A DNA stretch of 64,000 nucleotides, taken from the NCBI RefSeq assembly GCF_034702125.1, contig NC_085875.1, forward strand, positions 48,769,754 through 48,833,753, read 5' to 3'. Within the stretch, counting starts at the first letter, position 1, and the number at the start of each line of letters is the position of its first letter. Positions 57,098 to 64,000 of this stretch are shown one piece after another. Under the pieces are notes generated by a model. That model searched no databases, was not told the DNA's origin, and worked only from the letters and a program-made list of their open reading frames with translations. The DNA comes from Engraulis encrasicolus (taxonomy: Eukaryota; Chordata; Actinopteri; Clupeiformes; Engraulidae). The position numbers were made by a program, and so were the translations under genes.

Positions 57098-57224
57098 TAC
57101 CTACCAAACATTGTTTTTACTCTGAGAATATCTTTGGAATACCATGTTTGCAAGTCCAGAAGTCCACAGTATTTGGTTCAACCTCTCAGTTCCAACAACA
57201 TCTTTGTAATTCCAGGCTCCCAGG

Positions 57225-57482
57225 CAGGGGCGTGCACAGACATTTTGAGGGGCAGATGCTCGAGGGCAGGTGCGGGGCATGTGGAACTTCCAGCTGCCTC
57301 GCTGGGTATAGTGGCTATATATTATATATCTGGGCATTTTTGTGACATGCTATTGATCGTCAAGCATTTGTAGGTGATCAAGTCCACAGTATATTTTTAG
57401 AAAAAAAAAGGAACTTTCAGTGGGACAAAGGGGTAGGTGCTCTGGTCTAGCACCACCGTATCCCTATCTGTGCACGCCTATT
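57225..57482. mobile_element. Short DNA element of the GTGCACAGA family (copy 3)
   Basis: CAGGGGCGTGCACAGACATT...TCTGTGCACGCCTA with the internal agcaccaccgtatccctatc block. Same family as 3880 and 8825. Confidence 0.65.
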
Positions 57483-57923
57483 CTCCCAGGTCCAGAACAG
57501 CAGATCCATATGATATGGTACAAATAATATCCATCAATCTTTGTTTGTCCAGAACTGCAGGTCCTCTTGTTCCCAGAACATGTAAGGGAAGGCCATACTT
57601 GTCTCCCCCCAAGAGATCCATGTCCACAATCCACAAGTCACTACTACTCATCAGTGGTGTTCTTCCAGGGTTTCCTTTCTATTTCACAGACAACCTGCCT
57701 GTGAGAGAGTGTACGCTAACATCACATCCCAGAGACTTTGATTAAGTTCTCACGTAAACTGTACTCCCCATCGTAAAATCTGGTGCAAGATGAAAAGAAC
57801 TGAGACAGAACAGAACGATTGTGCAAAGTAGCATGGGATTTCCCAGGCTAGGTTAACACCTGTGTCAAGGTGAAACGAGGGAGGCATTTGAGTGAAATGA
57901 CGCGGCAGCCGGAAGCCAAGTTT

Positions 57924-60900
57924 TCACTGCCCTGTTTTGCAGACGCGTGCCTCCGAGGCAGCACTGAGACCCTTCTGTGGGCCACCGCTGCTTTCGGTGA
58001 CCTGGTGCCGCTGCGAGCTCCCCCAGCTTCTTATACTGCTCATGGCCCTGCGCACCTCCTTCCTCACGTTATCGCTGGACAGCACGTACAGGATGGGGTT
58101 CATGGCGCTGTTGATGGTGGACAGGCCCAGGCAGATGCTGTAGGGGGTGTACAGGCTCCTGTCGAAGGCGCACTTGTCCTCCACGGCGTGGAAGCTGATG
58201 GCGCGGCTGAGGAGGATGGCGTGGTACGGCGCGAAGCACACCAGGAACATGGCCACCACGCACAGAGCCAGCCGACGCACCTTGAAAGGAAATAGTGGGG
58301 CAGAGTATGTTTGTTAATCACAAAGGAAGTTAAGTTCTTATGTGTTATTTTAGTAGGTTAGCATGGCAGACAGACGAAACGTCATGGTAACCTTCTTCAG
58401 ACTTATGCTGAAACGTCATGCTAACCCACTAAAATAAAATACAAGAACTACACTCGAGAGTGAGGCCTTTCAACAAAAAAATTGTAAATGTGTTTGATTG
58501 CACCCAAAGACCTTGTAAAAGTACACCAGTTGGGTGTATTTCAACAAAACAAAGACCCTCTTAGTACAGTACACACATTCCTCCAATGCGACGCACCTTG
58601 ATCTTCTGCATGACCTTGATGCTGTCACTTTTCTGGATGCTGGAGAGGATGGTGCGGTTGGTGACCACCAGGATGCAAAAGGGGACCAGGAAGCCGATCA
58701 GGAAGCGGGCGTAGTTGAAGCCCGTCACCATGGCGCTGTTCTGGCCCGGCTCAAAGCAACGCTGCTCCTGCTGGGCGTCCGCCGACCCCTCGTCCATGTT
58801 GAACACCTAGAGGTCAAAGTTCAAAGTCGGCTTTATTGTAAATTTCCTCGCTATAGATAACTCTTCAGACATTAAAATCACATTTATCACTGCCTCATGC
58901 ATAAAGACAAGTACAACGTTACTACTACAAGTGCGAGACAGGCAAGGGCAGATAATGACTCCATGTGACCCTGACATTACTGTAATGAATAAAATTTAGG
59001 CAATTCATTACACAAATAAATAAATAACATACATACATATATAACATTAATAAGATGTTACACTCTGGAATTATGCCACGGCACAACATCTTGTTATTGT
59101 CACCAAAGTTTGCAAGGGTAAAGATGCGTATGAAAAAAAGTTGGGAACAACTGATGTAATGCAACGTAACCACCTGGACGAAGATGAATACCACAAACAT
59201 GCCTTTGAATAAAAAGATCAGCAAAGTCTAATGTAATGTGTGTATTGTAATGTGTGTGTGTGTGTGTGTGGGGTGTGTATGTGTAATGGTATGAATGGTG
59301 TGTGGGTATGTGTGCATGTGTCTAGATGAGAGATGTAATGTAATGTAATGTAATGTAAAGACCTGGACGTGAATAAGTGCCACGAATATCACAATGGCGG
59401 CGGTGATGGCCCAGGCGTGCCTTGTCTTGCGGCTGCCTCGGGACTCCAAGGAGTACACCACGGCAACATAGCGATCCACGGAGACACAGCACAGCAGGAA
59501 GATGCTGATGTACATATTGTTGAAGAAGATGTAGCCGATCCACTTGCACGCCATCGAGCCCCACACCCAGCTGTGCCGGCGGTAGATGTAGAGCCCCCAA
59601 AAGGGCAGCGTGCACAGGTACATCAGGTCGCACACCGACAGGCTGAACAGGTAGACGCCCAGCACGTTCTTACGCCTCACCTGCATCACAGGAATATTCA
59701 AAATGGCAAAAAAATGGTAAAATAGACAAAACCCGCCTGGAAGCTCTAATTTATAACCAATCCTATTCATTTCTATGTCCATAAATCTGCAGAAAAACAT
59801 GCCTAAATGCCCTTTTTACCCATCCTAAGCAGCCCAATTAGGCAGAAAACCACCCAATCTGGCAACACTGAAAATTGACATAGCCTCTTACAGGGCCGGA
59901 TAAACGGACAGGCTGGATATGACTGTAGCCTAGGGGCCCCCACTTGCCAGGAGGGCACTGATTGGCCAAAAGTGAAAAATTGCAGAATTTTCACAAGACG
60001 GAAAATGACTTTTGGATGCTCATGTTGTGTGAGGATATGTTGTAATTGAGGTTTTAATTCACATGTAATGGTGATGAAACATAGGGTAACATTTTGAGCA
60101 ATCTTACTGGGCAACCCCAAAAACTGCTGATAATTTTCAGATGAAATGGTTGAGAAAAGTGGTCTACTGCTGATGCACGTTCTGATGAAAGTGTTGAAGT
60201 GATAAACTGCCCATACACAGTAAATTCTGCAGTGCTCATTTAACACTTAGAGAGTTCATTTGAGTCCATTTGGACTTAAATGAACTCTGTAAGTGTTGAA
60301 TTAACACCACAACATTTACTGTGTATAAAATGTTGCAGTATAATTGCCCAAAAGCATTGTTCAAAAGGTTCCTGGTGTATCGCCATCCCCTTATCATATG
60401 GAAATAGACCATGCTTGTACACTGGCCTGAGCACACAGTCAGGGGCTTCTTTCCATGATCCTAACTCCCGTCCTCCCTTGTGCTTATGGCCTTGTGATGA
60501 CGTCACAAAACGTCATTGACGACTGCAGTTTGATTCAATATATCACAAAAGCCCAATTCAATGGTCGTTTTTTCATTTGCATTTGGGATGTTGAATGTCA
60601 AAAAGTCCCCCAAAAGTTCCCCAGTAAGTTGCTAACTGGGTTAGTAATGATGCTTTCGAGAAATGCGGTCCAGGTGGCCTGGAAAATCCCATGCTGCTTT
60701 ACACAATCGTTCTGATCTGAAAGACAGCATGGAGTATACCCTCGGCGAACGGACCAGATCAGAGTCCCAGTCTCTCTCCAATGAGAGAGCCCGGAGGCGT
60801 GGAAAGGTGATGATGACTGCAGGTTGTTTGAATAGATATGCACAACTAGGTGCATTCGAGATGTGTCAACGCATGCATGCGCATTTAGACAGCAATGCAC

Positions 60901-61821
60901 CCTGGATGGAAAATGCTGCATGACGGTTAGATTTCCTGTCAAACTTCGAAATTTCGTCGACGTTGCGTTGACGAGGTGACATGTCACATGGTGTAAAACT
61001 ATCGCGGGATGAATGCGGCTGCAGTCAGATCTTGCAACCTCTGCAGTTGCTTATCCCCTTCAACGCTCGTCGGCGGACTGCCTCCGAGGTCACGCGCCCA
61101 TGAACTGGTTGGTCAACAACTCACTCACGTGTGTATATGGGTCTTGTCTCACACCTCTACACAAGTTTGCGCAGGTCCCCACTTCAGCTCCTCCTCAATG
61201 CCTGTCCCCCCACTCCTCACACGTGGTGTGTTAGTAGAGCAAACCGGTGCGAGCTCATCGTCTCGTTCATATTTGTGGCCGACTGCAAATGCGCTGTATT
61301 TAATAACACCCACATCGTGACAACAAGTTCTCGCTCACATGGTTCCGTCAACGTTGGTCGACAGCAACAAAGTCGCATGGGCTTACTGATACGATTGGTT
61401 ATGGCTAGGTATGCCAAATTATACTAGCCTGGCTCTCGCGAGACCCCGAGTGCTTCGTGCATCTTCGTTACACTTCGTGAGCTCGCACTGAGCGAGAGTC
61501 AGGTTAAAATTATACATATTCGTAACACCCAATGAACAGCCATAGTCTATTGTAAAGCACACACCCCCTACAGGATTTATAGTAGGCAGGTCTCCAGATC
61601 TTTTTTTTTCACTTGTGTGGTGATAACAGGAAAGGGTCCTGGTATACTAGATGCATCTTCCTCTGCCTCACCTGGACCAGGGTCATCCAGACGGTAACCA
61701 GGTTGGCAGGTACCCCCACGATGAACATCAGGCTGTAGAGGAGGACGAGGGGCACGCGATGCGTCTCATACGGCATGCTGCAGTTCAGCGTCAGGTTGAC
61801 AGGAAGTGCTCCTGCGGTCAT
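57924..61821 (-). CDS. gpr132: GPR132/G2A-like class A G protein-coupled receptor, four coding exons
   Basis: Coding exons (in order on the - strand) 61821-61672, 59680-59363, 58806-58597, 58280-57924; 344 codons, all introns phase 0. The N-terminus has two N-glycosylation sites (NLT, NCS). TM1 is in exon 1, TM2-TM4 in exon 2, TM5 in exon 3, TM6-TM7 in exon 4. Seen: SVDRYVAVVYSLESRG (DRY box), the TM3 Cys (MACKW) and ECL2 Cys (QRCFEPG), FLVCFAPYH in TM6, MNPILY in TM7. The AVVY.LESRG and CFAPYH motifs favour GPR132 over GPR4/65/68; a sister paralogue is possible. The family senses protons or lipids and signals through G proteins. Exon 1 starts at the only good ATG upstream of TM1. Confidence 0.88.
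58334..58448. repeat. Foldback element with CTGAAGAAGG/GAAACG core (copy 3)
   Basis: gttcttatgtgttattttag at one end and ctaaaataaaatacaagaac at the other, with gaaacgtcatg repeated inverted around ccttcttcag. It lies inside GPCR intron 3. Confidence 0.65.
59166..59215 (-). repeat. Extra copy of the GPCR exon 2/intron 2 junction
   Basis: On the - strand, gtattcatcttcgtccag|gtggttacgttgcattac resembles the true junction, gcacttattcacgtccag|gtctttacattacattac, at 59363. The duplicated stretch is about 50 bp. Confidence 0.65.
59230..59360. repeat. (TG)n and (GTAAT)n microsatellites in GPCR intron 2
   Basis: Simple tgtg and taatg runs directly downstream of the exon 2 donor. Confidence 0.85.
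59893..60000. repeat. Dispersed repeat related to 48247-48420
   Basis: agggccggataaacggacag..tgtagcctaggggcccc..attggccaaaagtgaaaa. It lies in GPCR intron 1. Confidence 0.7.
60214..60325. mobile_element. Hairpin MITE (112 bp)
   Basis: TACACAGTAAA...TTTACTGTGTA, nearly fully self-complementary with a central gagtccatttggactt. Flanked by TA-rich DNA. Confidence 0.75.
60669..60790. repeat. Dispersed repeat, relative of 43598
   Basis: ccaggtggcctggaaaatcc..acacaatcgttctgatctga..agacagcatgg. In GPCR intron 1. Confidence 0.55.
60847..61387 (-). repeat. ~540-bp dispersed repeat (copy 2, inverted)
   Basis: Reverse-complement match of 24299-24838 along its whole length, from taggtgcattcgag to gggcttact. 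In GPCR intron 1. Confidence 0.75.
61425..61506. mobile_element. 82-bp MITE with 9-bp TSD (copy 2)
   Basis: TAGCCTGGCTCTCGC...GCGAGAGTCAGGTTA. aaattatac duplicated at 61416-61424 and 61507-61515. Lies about 165 bp downstream of GPCR exon 1. Confidence 0.85.
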
Positions 61822-61846
61822 GTTCAGTACCTGGCTGGCCCCGTAA

Positions 61847-61905
61847 CTGGTGACCTATATTCCGTTATTGGTGACCTATATTCGTAACTGGTGACTTATA
61901 TTCAC
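61847..61905. repeat. Short tandem repeat upstream of the GPCR start
   Basis: Three imperfect copies of (c/t)tggtgacctatattc, in the likely 5' UTR or promoter-proximal region. Confidence 0.7.
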
Positions 61906-62445
61906 TGAAAGACAAAAAAGAAAGACAGCGTCTACTTCAGAGTTGTATAAAGTAGGCTAGAATATTGATAATGGCTAAAAGGTAAAATAGACAAGATTGC
62001 ACGCCCAAAACATGCTCAAAACTCGACTGGAAGCTCTAAATTTGAGTCAAACCCTATTCATTCCTAAGACCATGAATATGCAGAAAAACACGCCTAGATG
62101 CCCTTTTTACGAAGCAGCCCAATTTACTTCTACTAGAAGTAGAAGTACTCTTCCAGATGTAATTACAACACTCGTAGTATGACATATTACAATTTTGAAA
62201 CCATGTAATATCATACCACAGTGTTGTAATCATGTTTGCAAAAATACTTCTACTTTATTCAATTCTGATCTCTTTTATATCAAAGCCTTGGATCTTTGTT
62301 CATTACTTCAGATCATATTGAATTGGAAAACTTAACATGCAGTACATACTAGGGCATGCAATGCAATCTGGAAACTGGAATACCTGAACTGGAGTTCACC
62401 AATGATCATATGGATCTACAGCCATACAGCACTGCAGCATACCTG
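61906..62445. other. Upstream region of the GPCR; nothing else seen
   Basis: No upstream coding exon was recognised. Confidence 0.5.
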
Positions 62446-62680
62446 CACTGTAAAACATTGCAGCCAGTGAAACGTTTGAAAGTTAACTTGAGAAAACATT
62501 GAGTTGAGTTAAGATTCATGTTGAGTTAACTTACAAACTGCTAGCTTAAGTTTGTAAGTTAATTTGAGAAAGCATCGAGTGTCGAGTTGAGTTAAGATTT
62601 GAGTTGAGTTAACTTACAAACATAAGGCAGCAGGGCCACTTGCCTTTTTACGTTTAACTGACTTGCAATGTTTTACTGTG
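62446..62680. mobile_element. MITE with ~28-bp inverted ends (235 bp)
   Basis: CACTGTAAAACATTGCAGCC...acttgCAATGTTTTACTGTG. The interior holds repeated ttgagttgagttaa motifs. Confidence 0.7.
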
Positions 62681-63057
62681 TGTTTGTGTTTCTGACTAAG
62701 CAAATGAAATGCTGACAAATCAGGAAAAGCACTGGCACAGCCAGACAGGCAGACAGATAGAGGTGTGTGACTGAAGGCATATAGGCTTTCTTAGAAATAA
62801 ACCTACGAGTGGAATTTCTTCACAAGACTATTTTAATAGTCACACAGGAAATTGCTGTTCATCTTCAGCCCCAAGTTCTGCATTTTATTTTAACTTCGCC
62901 CAGCTAGAGCATTTCATTTGTATCTGTGTATGACAGATCAGTCATACCTTGTCTGGTCAAGTTTCGGTTGACTTATTTTAGGATTTAAGTTGACATACAC
63001 TCTCTGCTTGAACTTTAGATACTGACCTGATAGGCAGTGCACCATGCATGGTCTTTC
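62681..63057. other. No gene seen
   Basis: Intergenic DNA between two MITEs. Confidence 0.5.
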
Positions 63058-63061
63058 TTAA

Positions 63062-63308
63062 CCCTTGTAAGGTGTTGTCACACAGAAGGTGTTTGGGTCC
63101 GTCCATTTGATCCGGGCTCATAGAAAAATCTTTTTTTTCTTTCTTTTTTTTTAACAGAATGAGCCACTAGTGCTCTTCTTGCACACGGTTGTAACAGTGA
63201 TGCAAAACTGAAGGACCTCATGAAAGGCCTATCTGCACTCTTTTTCCTCCCACATTCATGGTTCTCACAGAAAATGAGCCAAGGCCAGTGAATCTCACCT
63301 TACAAGGG
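63062..63308. mobile_element. piggyBac-like TTAA MITE (247 bp)
   Basis: CCCTTGTAAGGTG...CACCTTACAAGGG between TTAA copies at 63058-63061 and 63309-63312. No transposase. Confidence 0.85.
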
Positions 63309-63312
63309 TTAA

Positions 63313-64000
63313 GCTTAGGCCTATGTATAAACCATTGCACCTGAACCAGTCTATAAAGCATAGTCTGCAAAAGGATATACAATACATGTGCTGTATGATA
63401 GATTTTATCAAGTCATCTTTAACAGCTTAAAACAGTAAAATGTTCCTCTCATTGGGACTCCCCCTAGCACAGAGGGCTATCGTTCATGAATCAGTTTATG
63501 ACTTGTGGTTTGGCTTATGTTCCATCATACAGTATCTATAGTATGTGGGACAGTAACATACTTAAACATTGCAAAAGCACATTGTTCCTCTATTGATCAG
63601 ATGCTTCAGAATTAAAGCTTTTTTGTTGACATTTTAGACTCCAAGGGAAACAATACCAAACAGTAATATTGACAGTATTGATAATATTGACAATGCTGTT
63701 TGGATGTCCATGTAGGCCTATGTAGTGTTTGGGATACGATTAATACTTCAGCCAAAAATGTAATGCAGGTTTTAGCTGCAATTCCCATTAAAGATCTTGA
63801 CCAAATCCACAAATACCAATACTTAAGTAATGACTATAATTCTGAAAATGGTATACAAATGTTCATTATTTAATATAGCAGTTTTAGAGTAGACTTCAAG
63901 TAATGTATACGTTTAAACCATTCAGCTTACCTATCATAAGCATAAGCAACTAGTTAGGCGGTTTGAGTTGATTATTAAATATCGTCTGAAGTAAAATTGC
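63313..64000. other. No gene seen
   Basis: A/T-rich intergenic sequence to the window end. Confidence 0.5.

Overview
The window looks like a teleost fish nuclear genome. It holds vertebrate multi-exon genes with GT-AG introns, long introns, abundant (TA)n, (CA)n, (CT)n and (GTAAT)n microsatellites, and many hAT, Tc1 and TTAA-type transposon remnants. The motif taggcctac, common in fish DNA, recurs throughout. No bacterial or organellar features are present.

Three protein-coding genes are well supported. (1) The 3' part of a ROS1-type receptor tyrosine kinase lies on the + strand at 320-7527. It runs from the transmembrane exon through a complete kinase domain to a C-terminal tail built of repeated LNY modules. 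(2) A seven-exon + strand gene at 42545-48161 encodes about 561 aa: an N-terminal ZAD-like C2-C2 segment, a central conserved-looking domain, a second cysteine cluster and a very acidic tail. Every intron phase closes. (3) A GPR132/G2A-like class A GPCR lies on the - strand at 61821-57924, split by three phase-0 introns inside the seven-helix domain.

Between the genes, 9.8-25.0 kb is a satellite array with a monomer of about 1.04 kb. Alternating A/B variants give a 2.08-kb higher-order unit, and each monomer contains diverged subrepeats. It is interrupted by about 3.1 kb of an R2-group (restriction-like endonuclease) LINE whose halves sit in head-to-tail order. From 33.7 to 42.4 kb there is a large imperfect palindrome with arms of about 4.1-4.5 kb. 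It carries older nested transposons in both arms and one younger foldback insertion in the left arm only. A nearly intact Tc1 element (52208-53822) has one transposase frameshift. At least a dozen short elements can be bounded by target-site duplications read directly from the sequence.

A theme across all three genes is tandem duplication of splice junctions. Donor or acceptor sequences are repeated inside adjacent introns in ros1 (near 1330 and 6603), in the ZAD-like gene (near 46926, plus a 14-nt repeat at both ends of its fifth intron) and at all GPCR introns. In the GPCR this looks like intron gain by duplication of AGGT-containing exon sequence.

No tRNA, rRNA, CRISPR or viral gene was recognised.
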